Source: Piliocolobus tephrosceles (taxonomy: Eukaryota; Chordata; Mammalia; Primates; Cercopithecidae). Taken from it: DNA of 64,000 bases. The DNA lies in NCBI RefSeq assembly GCF_002776525.5, contig NC_045441.1, positions 84,274,918 through 84,338,917 on the forward strand. Reading direction: 5' to 3'. Made by a program: the position numbers and the translations under genes. Of this stretch, positions 24,015-34,487 are shown piece by piece (the first letter of the stretch is position 1; each line of letters opens with the position of its first letter). The notes under the pieces are model-generated. The model saw only the letters and a list, made by a program, of their open reading frames with translations, was not told the origin of the DNA and made no database searches.

Positions 24015-24300
24015 AACTTCCATACTGCTATCAAAGTTATCTTCCTGAAAAATGTACTAACCTTAACATTCACTTAAAAACCTTGACAGTCCTCCATTAC
24101 CAACGAAATGAAGTCCCCCTTTGTTAGTGGAGCCATCAACACCTTTGTTAGTAGAGTCATCAACACCAACCAAACAAGGTATCTTAGTCTCCCAGCCCTC
24201 CCCAGTCCCCTGAACTTCATATAACTCTCCGGGGGCACTTTCATATCGCTATATCCATGTTCCATCTCTTTCCTCTGCTTTAGATAACCCTGCTGTAGCA
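24015..24300 (+). mobile_element. L2 LINE fragment
   Basis: 'atcttcctgaaaaatgtac', 'cacttaaaaaccttgacagt' and 'tccattaccaacgaaatgaa' follow the order of L2 just upstream of its 3' end. A 24-base tandem duplication (24119-24166) sits inside. The 112-codon reverse frame across it is probably chance. Confidence 0.55.
24119..24166. repeat. 24-bp tandem duplication
   Basis: Two adjacent copies of 'ctttgttagtggagccatca' plus 'acac' that differ at two positions. Confidence 0.93.
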
Positions 24301-25126
24301 AAAATCTTACACAGCTTTGAAAGCCACAAAAAACACCAATTTTTCTATGCAACTTTATCAGAAGCCCTTTAACCAGGCAAGATTGCTCATTCTTTCCCTG
24401 GGTTGATGCCATCTCGCACTATAGATCACCAGATAAATATCTGTTTCCTCTAAATGGTCAAGAGTGGCTTGAACACAGAGATAATTTCTCTGATCTGAGC
24501 TGAATCTGATAAGGTTCACTTATCTCTGATCAAATGTCTTTCAGTTGTGAGAGAAAAACAGATTAAGGATTTCACTAGTGAGTTTTAAGAGTGTTTCAAT
24601 CTTGGGAAGAGTAAGAACTTACCCCTTTAGAATTCTAATGTTTCTTTAAAATCCTGATTACCACCTCAAACTCACTATGGTTAACTACCATGGCATTCTA
24701 AAAACAGCTATTTCTGAGATCTTATATTTCACTCAATTTAATTAATATGTGCAAAGCAATCCTCCCAAAAGTCAAAGAATTGAAATGCTTGTCACTGATT
24801 TGTGTGTTGGTTCAATACTTGATTAAAAATAAGACTAGTGATAGCTGTCAGTCTTTGGCATTTTTTAATATAATAAGTTAAGATGATAATAAACAACTGA
24901 AATAGGGAAATGAAGACAAGGATTAGCCTATAAACTAGTCACCATAAAAAACTAGAAATCAATTCTAAGATATAATAAAAAGTCAATCTGATTGTCCCAG
25001 AAAGCAAGAAGGCTCTCTTCCTGTCCCAGAATACAAAGAAGCACTTAAAGATTAATAGGGTCATGTCAAAAAAACACAGAAATCAAAAGGGCTTCTATAA
25101 GCCAACTTTAGAAAAATTTGAATATT

Positions 25127-25417
25127 GGCCGGGTGCGGTGGCTCAAGCCTGTAATCCCAGCACTTTGGGAGGCCGAGACGGGCGGATCACGAGGTCAGGA
25201 GATCGAGACCATCCTGGCTAACACGGTGAAACCCCGTCTCTACTAAAAATACAAAAAATTAGCCGGGCGAGGTAGCCGGTGCCTGTGGTCCCAGCTACTC
25301 GGGAGGCTGAGGCAGGAGAATGGCGTGAACCCGGGAGGCGGAGGTTGCAGTGAGCTGAGATCCAGCCACTGCACTCCAGCCTGGGTGACAGAGCAAGACT
25401 CCGTCTCAAAAAAAAAG
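25127..25417 (+). mobile_element. Young full-length Alu (AluYR-like)
   Basis: Sense Alu with 'ggctcaagcctgtaatccc' and 'gagatccagccactgcac', the sense-strand versions of the monkey-type variants. The perfect duplication 'agaaaaatttgaatat' lies at 25110-25125 and 25418-25433. Confidence 0.95.
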
Positions 25418-25523
25418 AGAAAAATTTGAATATCACAAAGAAAAATGATTGAAATTGAGTGTAAATATCACATAAAAATCCACAAGTCCATTCTACATTC
25501 AATTATTTTAAAAGAAGAAGAAA

Positions 25524-25823
25524 GGCTGGGCGCAGTGGCTCACGTCTGTAATCCCAGAACTTTGGGAGGCCAAGGCAAGTGGATCACTTGAGGTGAGGAG
25601 TTTGAGACCAGCCTGGCCAACATGGCAAAACTCTGTCTCTACTAAAAATACAAAAAAATTAGTTGGGTGTGATGGCAGGCGCCTGTAATCCCAGCTACTC
25701 AGGAGACTGAGGCATGAGAATCAATTGAACCTGGGAGGCGGAGGTTGCAGTGAGCTGAGATGGCACCACTGCCCTCCAGCCTGGGTTACAGAGAGAGACT
25801 CTGTCTCAAAAAAAAGGGAAAAA
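25524..25823 (+). mobile_element. Alu (AluS-like), full length
   Basis: Sense Alu starting 'ggctgggcgcagtggctc' and ending in an A-rich tail. It lies 106 bases after the preceding Alu in the same orientation. Confidence 0.93.
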
Positions 25824-25829
25824 TAAATG

Positions 25830-26095
25830 TACCTTTTGTTTAGGGATGGATATATAAGTGATAAAACTATAAAGAAAAATCACTGAACTGATTATCACAG
25901 AAGTCAGGGTGATTGTTTCCAATAGTGGGGAGGGAAAGTGTACACTGGAGGATTGTGGAATACTAGTAATGTTTCATACCTGGGTAGAGTTATCTTAATA
26001 ATTATTCTGGTTTTCAATAACTATTTAAAAATTATTCATGTATGTTACTTATTTGCTATATATGTTAGACTTCAATATTTTAAAAGTATTTAAAG
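25830..26095 (+). mobile_element. L1 3' end fragment (L1M-type)
   Basis: 'gatatataagtgataaaact', 'agtcagggtgattgtttcc' and 'acctgggtagagttatc' resemble the 3' tail of old L1s. The Alu before it abuts its 5' side. Confidence 0.6.
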
Positions 26096-26509
26096 TAAAT
26101 GACTTTTCATCAGTTACAATGTAAAAATACACAATGAGCAAAGGTTAGTGTCTGTAGAAAAATGATCTATAATAATCTCCAGCAGATAGCATACTTCTGT
26201 TCAATAAAGCTCCATTGCACTCTCAGTGCCATTGGCCATACATCTGTCATGCTCCTTAAGGTATTCTACCAATAGTAGAATCCCACCCCTTAAAAAATTT
26301 CAAAAGTTCAACATAGATTTCAAAGGTAGAGTTTTATTATAAATCAAAAACATAAGATCATAGCCATGAGAAGTATGGAACTCTTTCCAGACTTGCAGGA
26401 GACATGAAACTAAAAACCTGAAGCCTTAGTAACTATTTATACTTGACATCATCCCTCCTGCAAAATAGAATTTATAGAAAAACAGCTGTTATAGCACCAT
26501 TTAAAAAAA

Positions 26510-27410
26510 TCAAAAGTCCACTTTGGAAAATAGCTTAGCATTTCTTAAAGCATAAAACTACCATATGATCCAACCATTCCACTTCTAGGTATCTATCCAA
26601 GAGAAATGAAAACATCTAGGCACACAAAGACTTCACAGACAGATTGTTCATAGCAACATTATTCATACTAGCCAAATCCTAGAAAAAACCCAAATGTCCA
26701 CCATCAGGTGAACAGATAGTCACAATGTGATATATCAATACAATGAAATAATATTTAGTAATAAAAGGAATGAACTGACACATACAGCATAGATGAACTT
26801 CAAAAACATGCCAAGTAAAAGAAGCCAGATACAAGAATACATAGTGTATAATTCCCTTTATAAGAAATGTCCAGAAAAGACAAATTTATAAAGACAGAAA
26901 GTAGATTAGTGATTGCATTGGGCTGGGACCAGAAATGAGGTTTACATGTAAATGGCAATAAACAATCTTGTTGAGAAATGAAAATTATTTAAAAATTGAA
27001 TTTTGGTGATTGCTGCACCACTCAGTAAAGGTACTGAAAATCACTGAATTGTATACTTGAAATGGGTGACTTTTATGAAATATAAATTTTTTTTTTTTTT
27101 TTTTTTTGAGATGGAGTCTCACTCTGTCACCCAGGCTGGAGTGCAGTGGCGCGATTTCAGCTCACTGCAAGCTCTGCCTCAGGGGTTCACGCCATTCTCT
27201 TGCCTCAGCCCTCCGAGTAGCTGGGACTATAGGTACCCGCCACCATGCCTGGCTAATTTTTTTGTATTTTTAGTAGAGATAGGGTTTCACCATGTTAGCA
27301 GGATGGTCTCGATCTCCTGACCTCATGATCCACCCGCCTCGGCCTCCCAAAGTGCTGGGATTACAGGCGTGAGCCACTGCGCCTAGCCAATAAAATTCTT
27401 TAAAAAAATA
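26510..27410 (+). mobile_element. L1 3' end (L1M-type), split by an Alu
   Basis: 'ctaccatatgatccaacca', 'catagcaacattattcata' and 'aaatgtccaccatcaggtg' mark the end of ORF2. 'ccaggaa'-free 3'UTR text 'tgaattgtatacttgaaatg' marks the tail. The Alu at 27087-27388 sits just before the polyadenylation end. Confidence 0.8.
27087..27388 (-). mobile_element. Alu (AluS/Y-like), full length
   Basis: Antisense Alu with a T run of about 21 bases, 'gcgcgatttcagctcac', ending 'ccactgcgcctagcc'. It sits only about 70 bases from an Alu in the opposite orientation. Confidence 0.94.
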
Positions 27411-27456
27411 AAAGCTATTTAAGCTATTTCATTGTACACAATAAATATGTTCCTAA

Positions 27457-27738
27457 GCTAGGTGTGGTGGCTCATGTCTGTAATCTCAACATTTTGGGAG
27501 ACTGAGGCAGGCAATCATTTGAGTTCGAGACCAGCCTGTGCAACATGGTAAAACCGTGTTTCCACTAAAAATACAAAAATTAGCCGGACATGTTGGTGCA
27601 GACCTGTAGTCCCAGCTACTCAGGAGGGTGAGATGGGAGGATTGCTTGAGCCCAGGGGGTTGAGGCTATAGTAAGCCGAGATCAGGCCATCACACTCCAG
27701 ACTGGGCGACAGAGCGAGATCCTGACTCAAAAAAAAAA
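27457..27738 (+). mobile_element. Alu (old AluS/J-like), full length
   Basis: Sense Alu from 'agctaggtgtggtggctc' to a short A tail. Flanking 'ttcctaa' and 'gtcctaa' are the remains of its target-site duplication. Confidence 0.9.
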
Positions 27739-27744
27739 GGTCCT

Positions 27745-28060
27745 AAAAGTATTTATATTTGGTAAGATAACCACAAATAAAAATAGGATTCAGAAAGAGG
27801 ATATAAGAACAGGAACAGGGGAAATTTTAGAAATTATTTTCCGAGAAGCACACACAGATAAATATGAATAAAGGTAAAACACTCCATGGTGTGGATAATT
27901 CCTTGCAAAACTATAATTTCTCAAAGTTGGGCTCAAAAACAAGTAGAAAAATCTGAATATATCAATAGACATCAAAAAATTATTTATCAAAGATTCCTCT
28001 CTTAAAAAGCTTCCAGGACTAGTCAGCTTTCCCATTGGTGACACCAACCCTCCACAACAA
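27745..28060 (+). mobile_element. Ancient L1 ORF2 fragment
   Basis: 'caataga' and 'ttccaggactagtcagctt' align in order with L1 ORF2 around the region before the reverse-transcriptase active site, but are heavily decayed. It carries the left arm of the long-range inverted repeat. Confidence 0.5.
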
Positions 28061-28573
28061 GGCCTGTAGATAGGTTTGGGCTTGTGGGTTCTTCAAGAAA
28101 CCACTCTGGCAGATGTTAGCAGGCATCACTAGTGAAGGGAAACTGCCTAGCAGACCAGCTGTCTGTAGGTCTCTGCAGGGGGATCTATCAGTGGCAGGAA
28201 TGTGATTATAAAATTAAAAGCTAGAGACCAATCTCAGAAATAGTTAAAGGAAACACTTGGGGAATAGAATTAATTTACACCAAGAATGTCAGCAGGGGCT
28301 TGTGCCATAATAACTAAGATAAAAAATAGAAATGGTAATTCTACTTCATAGTTACAACCAAAGAAGCCAGCAACATATGGGACAAAACAATGAATTATCC
28401 AACATGACAAAGTCAAGTTTATGATTGGCATTGAGAATAATTTTTAATAATGGGAAACATTAATATAATAAATCATAATAATAGGTCAATTGATAAAATC
28501 CAAACCTACCTAAAGGCCTTGTTGTGGAGGGTTAGTGTCACCAATGGGAAAGCCGACTAGTCCTGGAAGCTTT
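28006..28573. repeat. Long-range inverted repeat inside an L1
   Basis: Left arm 28006-28078 and right arm 28501-28573 are reverse complements with 4 mismatches in 73 bases, separated by 422 bases. The arms include 'aaagcttccaggactagtc'. See the findings. Confidence 0.93.
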
Positions 28574-29460
28574 AACTGACTAGACAAACATTCAATAAAA
28601 TCTAATACCTATTCCTTAAAATATAAAAGATACTGCTTTAACAAATAAAGACTAGCTCTCACAAATCAATAATCAACACTCTACTTACTTAACAATGAAT
28701 ACAAGTTATTTTTATTACCAAAAAAAATATATAAAAATGCTATTATCACCAAATTATACAGTTCAGAAACTTTTAGAAAAAGCATTAAGGTAGGAAATAG
28801 TAGTAAGCAACATTTTGAAAAGAAAAACTCAAATGATTTGCCATTCATGTTATTGTCAAACTAGAATGTTACATTCAAACCTAAGAGAAACAATAAAAAG
28901 CCATTAGCAAAAATAAGAAAGTTCAATAAGGTGCAACACAAATCAATGGCTTTCCTTTATAACACCAACAAATAATTATGAAATATGATGGAAAAATATT
29001 ACATCCATGGTAGCAACAAAAACAAATACAATTCCTAGGAAAATATTCTACAAAATATGTTTAGGGCCTATAAAACCAAAAATACTGAATTTTACTGACA
29101 TATAAGAGAATGCTTAACATTTAAAAAAATACACTGTGATGTTGGATGGGAAGATTCAGCACTGTAAAAACGTCTGTTTTTTCCAAATTAAAATATAAGT
29201 TTAGTGACAGTTCAAAAAATTCAATAAAGTGACAGTCCAGTAAAGGAAGAATGACAAAATTATTCTGAATTTCTGTTTTAAAAGAGGCAAAAAATCTAAG
29301 AAAATTTTGCAGAAGAAAACTAATAATGGAACGTATTTCCATACTAGCTATTAAAACACATTATAAAGCTACAATAAATAGTATGATGGTACTAAGCCCT
29401 AAAAATCAATGAATAGATCTTCAGAAGACATGGCTTTGAAAAAACATTAAAATATGTAAT
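28400..29460 (+). mobile_element. Ancient L1 ORF2 fragment
   Basis: 'taataggtcaattgataaaat' (RT region), then 'atcaatggctttcctttata', 'catggtagcaacaaaaacaa' and 'aagctacaataaatagtatg' occur in ORF2 order on the plus strand. The frame is destroyed by many stops and indels. It ends at the Alu at 29465. The inverted-repeat right arm interrupts it at 28501-28573. Confidence 0.7.
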
Positions 29461-29464
29461 AACT

Positions 29465-29762
29465 GGGCCAGGCGTGGTGGCTCACGCCTGTAATCCCAGC
29501 ACTTTGGGAGGCCAAGGGAGGTGGATCACCTGAGGTCAGGAGTTCGAGACCAGCCTGACCAACATGGAGAAACCTTGTCTCTACTAAAAATACAAAATTA
29601 GCTGGGCATGGTGGTGCACTGTAATTCCAGCTACTCGGGAGGCTCAGGCAGGAGAATCACTTGAACCCAGGAGACAGAGATTGCAGTGAGCCAAGATCGC
29701 ACCATTGCACTCTAGACTGGGCAAAGAGAGCAAAACTCCGTCTCAAAATAATAATAATAATA
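29465..29762 (+). mobile_element. Alu (AluS-like), full length
   Basis: Sense Alu starting 'ggccaggcgtggtggctc', tail converted to 'ataat' repeats. Flanks 'gtaataactg' (29455-29464) and 'gtaataactg' (29769-29778) are its duplication. Confidence 0.93.
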
Positions 29763-29869
29763 AATGTACGTAATAACTGAATCTGATGAATAAACGTTAT
29801 AAGCCAGTAGGGGAAGGAGTGAATAATGCAACAAATGGTGTGGGGAAAATCAATAACCTCTGTTTAGAC

Positions 29870-30590
29870 TTTCACCCAAAGTCTTTCTGTTGCCTACAAG
29901 GCCCTAGATATTTTGGTTCCTTCTACTTTTCCAACGCATTTAATAACTTGGCTATTCCTGTTCCAACCTCCTTAGCCACATTTCTGTCTCTCAAGCATGC
30001 TAAGCTTGTTCCTGCCACAGGGCCCTGACCCTTGGTGTTCCCTCTGCATGGGGGCCCCTTACTTTTTTTTTTTTTTTTTCCCTGAGACGGAGTCTCGCTC
30101 TGTTGCCCAGGCTGGAGTGCAGTGGCCGGATCTCAGCTCACTGCAAGCTCCGCCTCCCGGGTTTTCACCATTCTCCTGCCTCAGCCTCCCGAGTAGCTGG
30201 GACTACAGTCGCCCGCCACCTTGCCCAGCTAGTTTTTTTGTATTTTTTTAGTAGAGACGGGGTTTCACCGTGTTAGCCAGGATGGTCTTGATCTCCTGAC
30301 TTCGTGATCCTCCTGTCTCGGCCTCCCAAAGTGCTGGGATTACAGGCTTGAGCCACCACGCTCGGCCGGAGGCCCCTTAACTTTCAAATGCCACCTCCTT
30401 AGAGATGGCCTGTCCCTGACAACAAATTCTTGAATGCGCTATTTTTATCCTCACACCAGGCACTCTCTATAAATGGCACTGTCACTCTCTGAAATTACCT
30501 TATTTAAAATGTTCATTGTTTGTTTCTCTGGCTAGATGCAAATTCCCGAAGAGTAAAATCTTTGTTTCCTTTCTTCTCAAGTCTAAGTCT
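29870..30590 (+). mobile_element. L2 LINE 3' region, split by a young Alu
   Basis: 'tacaaggccctagatatttt', 'catgctaagcttgttcctgc', 'cagggccctgacccttgg', then after the Alu 'aatgccacctccttagagat' and 'ggctagatgcaaattcccg' read in L2 order. L2 is a mammalian-wide fossil LINE. The Alu splits it at 30062. Confidence 0.82.
30063..30367 (-). mobile_element. Young full-length Alu (AluYR-like)
   Basis: Antisense Alu with 'gtggccggatctcagctc' and 'ggcttgagccaccacgc', inserted in L2. The short duplication is visible as 'ggcccctta' at 30053-30061 and 30371-30379. Confidence 0.95.
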
Positions 30591-30638
30591 TCAGGGTCTA
30601 GAGAAGCTTTTAGCATTACTAGAGGCTTAGAAAACTTG

Positions 30639-30735
30639 TGTGTGTGTGTGTATACATACATCTGTATGTATATGTTTATATGTATATGTATATTCCTATA
30701 TATGAGGTGTGCATGTGTGTGTGTGTATATATGAA
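30639..30735. repeat. Compound (TG)n/(TATG)n microsatellite
   Basis: TG runs at both ends enclose 'tatgtatatg'-type units. Both strands give short low-complexity open frames that are artefacts. Confidence 0.9.
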
Positions 30736-33070
30736 ATGAACATAAGGATTCCAAACTACTCCAAACACAGATCTGTCTTATACACAATAACTTTGTATTA
30801 AATGTACATGGAAACAAATATTCACCATAATGAATTCTGTGGAACAGCAAGGCATTCAGTTACAGATTTATTAATAACAGTGAGGTATCTATTGTTATTC
30901 ATTATCATCACATAACATCATCATTTAATTATAATCTTATCCTCATCACTTATTTTTATCATCATCATCAGCCACACTGTAAATATAGCATGATGAGACT
31001 CTTCCAGACCTAACTTTCAATTCCCATTGAATTCAGATCCTGTCTTTTACCCATGGTGATTCTTACCTTCCCTACAAATTCAAGGGCCACAGTGTAAAGC
31101 AAGCAAGAGGTAACTATTGGAAATGCTTTCTCTAAATGAGAGAAAGCAAGACTAAATGTGCTCTTTTGAACAGAATCTGGGAGTTCCTTGTCTAACCCTG
31201 CTTCTGCTTCTCTCTCTCCCTATTCCCTACCTCCATGCCACCTCCCATTCTTCAGGGGCAACCCCATCTTATGACATCTGTCATGCTTCAGTTCCTAGTT
31301 GTCCTCCCACCACTTACTGTAAAACTGGGGGAAAAGAAGACTGCTATAAGGATCATACAGTGAGAAAAACCATTTTGTTGTTATTGAAATAAGAAGGCAA
31401 GAAGCTGAGAATCTGTAAAATACACTCAAAATTTAGGCACTGGACCATCCAAGATCTGAGAGCTGTACAACAGAATCCCTTCCAAAAAAAGCAGGCTATA
31501 AAATATTTTTTTTTCTAATTATTATATATTTCACATCATAAACAACCAACTACAGTCCAAAGACAGCACTTGCTTCTTTGTTAGGGGGCTATGCATGGTT
31601 TTTGTCAGGTCCCCTGTTACGAAGGATCAAATAGTTCTGCTCAAAGGAAATGTTTTTCAACATCCTTGCATTGTTTGGAGCAGTTTAATTATCCACTTCT
31701 TTAAGAACAGGAGATGTACAAGAAAAAAAAAATTGGACTGAATCGCTCAGATAATAGAGTTACATGTCTTTATTGAGCTTTCTTCTTTCTGAGGAATGTT
31801 TTACAATAAAGTATAAGACTTACTGCTGACCTCTGGAAAGGTCCAATGCAGCTTCAGGGCTAGTGTGGCCAGACCAGGCCATATGTTTGGTTTTGTTAAT
31901 ACATCTGTCCTAAAGAGTGAAATTTGACAACTATGACCCCATGAAGAAAAACTACTCCCCACCCTTTTCTTGATAATTTTGATGAAACAGAAACTGGCTG
32001 TGCTTTTCATTTTTAACCCTTCCATATTTTTATCAGCCTCCTGTGGAAGTTACTACTCAAAGGTTAAACTCTTGTATAATCTACTTATAGATAATTTTAT
32101 TTACTGAACATTAAGAAGAAACATCATGTAATGATACTTTTCCATCCATTTCAATCAAAAAATATGTATTACTGGATCCATTCTGCAACCAGAAGCTAGC
32201 TACATATAGACTTATTTAATTTTCCTCCAGTTAAAAAAAAATTTCTGTATGTTCCACAGCCCCAGAATTGCTTCATAAGAAAAAAAAAGTTTAAAGAACA
32301 TATTGTTTTTCACATTCCTGCTCCTTAACCAACTTAAGACAATATACAAACTAAAACCATGAAACAAAAACATTCTACATAAAAATAAGATGAACATTTT
32401 TGTATCACATCATGATTTTTATAGTATAAAGATAACAGCTACCCGCCACCTATGTTTAACATCAATCCCAGGCAAAAAAAAAAAATGAGCACACTGCATG
32501 TTTCTCAGCCCAGGCTACCTCCACTTATGCTCTTATTTAATCCTTTATATGTCTTGTAATTGCAAATTTGCATTGAAATAGAAAGAAAAATGCCCAGTAG
32601 AGGTTTCTGCCAATATCTCAAAAGAAATTTTGCTTCAACCCCACTATTCCAAACTTCATGCTTTGATAAGTATGACCATATGTATGTCTCCTTCAGGAAC
32701 AGAAAGTCTTTGCACTTGGATGTCTCCAAAGTAAGTGAGGCAGTTTGGCCAGAATGGATATGAATAAATATCCCTTCTTTGTTTGAGTATTAAAAGTCAA
32801 GGAATTACAAATGTCAGGAAGCAGAAAACACAGATTACCAACAGGGACAATGATTTCAAAGAGGGATGGAAGGGAGTTATTAAACTAGAGACCTAAGAAC
32901 TTGACTTTCCAAATCACACCTAGTATCTACATGTGGCCTTCAGAAGCTAGTCTCAAACATTTATCTTCTTTTTTGCTGTTTCACTCTTCCTCTCCTGGTC
33001 ATCTCACCTCTGTCTCCTGGCTAATCCTATCCTCTGGTTTCTGAGTCAATATGACTCTCAGCCTGGAGTT
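30736..33070. other. Unassigned intron
   Basis: No gene or named repeat. A short 'atcatcatc' run lies at about 30958. A 78-codon frame at 31156-31392 starts with a hydrophobic leader-like stretch, but it has no domain and is on the strand opposite to the host gene. Confidence 0.5.
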
Positions 33071-33077
33071 TAGCCCC

Positions 33078-33365
33078 TACACTGTGTTAAGGATATATCA
33101 GTAAAGCAAAGAAAATCTCTGCCCTCAAGGAGCTTACATTCTAGGAGTAGAAAAAAGACTATAGACCAAATAAATAATCAAAATATCAAATATTAGATGG
33201 CCATGCATCAATAATGCCAAACTTCTTTGATCTATAAAAATGACAATATCATAAGAGTTCATCTATATATTAAATGGTGATAAGTATTATTTTTAAAATG
33301 AAGCAGAAAAGGAGACTAGGTAGTTAAGTAGATGAGGGAGTGAAGGCAGAGAGGGTTATTGAGGA
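33078..33365 (-). mobile_element. L2 LINE fragment
   Basis: The plus strand shows reversed L2: 'tctgccctcaaggagcttaca' abbreviated as 'ctcaaggagcttacattct', 'ataaataatcaaaatatcaa' and 'gtgataagtattattttt'. Confidence 0.65.
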
Positions 33366-34364
33366 GAACAGAATTTTTGATTCTGAAGAACAGAATTTTT
33401 AATTTTATTTGAATGAATTAATTTAAATTTAAACAGCCACAAGTGGCTAATGGCTACCTAACCAGATAACATGGTCTTAAGTCTTGCCTCTTATGTGCTC
33501 TTTTAAATTAACTGACAGTCTTCCATCTAGCTGATCCCCATTGCAGACAACTTAGGCTCTAATTCTCACTCTTGGTCGATTTGCCTGAATTTCTGGCCTC
33601 AGACTTTCTTCCTGAACGGTTATAGAAATGGTTCCAGAAAACTATGGCCCAATGCTGCCCAGCTCAGAAGCACAGGCCTGGCAGAACCCTGGTATCTGCC
33701 CACTTGCCCATGATCAGAAGTAGGATAGAAACCCTTTTTTAAAAAAGTGAACAGTAACTAACCAGATTTATTAAACACTACATTTAGACCACATGAAAGA
33801 GATTAAATCCAGCAACAAATCAAAAGCACCTTCCAAACCTAAAATTCTAGGTAGACAACTATTTCTAAAATTTATTGTATTCACAGGATAATCCCAGGAC
33901 CAGAAACCTCACAGAAATCCACCACCATATCAAAGCATCTAATGAACTCCAGGTATTATTTAGCATCACCTATCATGCAGCCAGTCCTCTGAATCATTAA
34001 TCAAAAAGTGCAACCTTCTCTTTCCTGCTGTTCTCAAAGAAGATACTTCAATACCCAAAGTATTATTTTCATAATTTACTGTCATTCACAGGAAACTTAA
34101 GTTATAGATATTCTTACAAAAAATATTGGGGTAACTCTTGCCTTTCATTTCACATTATTAAATCTAATATAGGTGGTCAATTTCAAATGAAAATACATTT
34201 CTTGCTATCTGCCAGACTTTATAACCTACAGTCAACAAGTATGGTTTCAAATGTAATATTTAACTAGTATAGGAAGATGAAGTAAAATATAGCAAGAAAA
34301 AACTTTACAAGTGGAAAAGAAAGTGGATTTAATGTGTATCTGACAAAAGCAAGTGCAGCTCAAC
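33366..34364. other. Unassigned intron next to the exon
   Basis: About 1 kb downstream of the donor, in transcript sense, with no recognised transposon. Confidence 0.5.
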
Positions 34365-34370
34365 ACTTAC
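34365..34370 (-). promoter_or_regulatory. ADAM22: 5' splice site of the ADAM22 exon
   Basis: The exon end 'aatca' is followed on the minus strand by GTAAGT, a full match to the U1 snRNA consensus on the intron side. The exon's last base is A and the base before it C, instead of the usual G and A, so the intron side carries most of the strength. Confidence 0.85.
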
Positions 34371-34447
34371 TGATTTAGCACGACATCGAGAATGAACGAC
34401 GTTCCAAAGGCATCAACCTGGAAGCTTGCTTGGTCAACATGAGTCAA
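34371..34447 (-). CDS. ADAM22: Internal coding exon of ADAM22 (propeptide domain)
   Basis: Read on the minus strand, a pyrimidine-rich tract ending in 'tattgtag' precedes a 77-base open stretch that ends at the donor GTAAGT. Translated in phase 0 it starts LTHVDQASF, continues through QVDAFGTSFILDV and ends VVLN plus two bases (CA) of a split His codon. This is the beta-strand-rich start of an ADAM metalloprotease propeptide, and the wording matches ADAM22 as I remember it better than ADAM23 or ADAM11. ADAM22 is a membrane protein of neurons that lacks an active zinc site and acts as a receptor for secreted LGI1 at synapses. The propeptide is normally removed during maturation. The length is not a multiple of three, so skipping this exon would shift the frame. 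No neighbouring exon is visible, so both flanking introns exceed 29 kb. Seen: splice signals and frame. Known: family role. Inferred: the choice of ADAM22 over its paralogues. Confidence 0.87.
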
Positions 34448-34487
34448 CTACAATATCAAAAAGAAAAAAGGTTATTTATTACTCAGC
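34448..34487 (-). promoter_or_regulatory. ADAM22: 3' splice site region of the ADAM22 exon
   Basis: On the minus strand the acceptor AG occupies 34449-34448. A pyrimidine tract (complement of 34458-34471, almost all T and C) lies just upstream. A candidate branch-point context 'ctgag' lies about 35-39 bases upstream of the exon (34482-34486). Spacing and composition are normal for a constitutive mammalian acceptor. Confidence 0.8.

Larger units (their letters stand above)
1..34370 (-). other. ADAM22: Downstream intron of ADAM22 (partial, runs out of the window)
   Basis: Everything left of the exon lies downstream in the minus-strand gene. I found no second segment with acceptor, open frame and donor that matches the next part of the ADAM propeptide, so the following exon lies beyond the window. 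The intron holds the repeats listed separately. Confidence 0.7.

Noticed and set aside
24074..24412. 112-codon minus-strand frame on the gene strand
   Set aside because: It is antisense to an L2-like fragment and extended by a tandem duplication; no splice sites of quality flank it.
30500..30850. 116-codon minus-strand frame with His/Thr repeats
   Set aside because: The repeats come from the TG/TA microsatellite.
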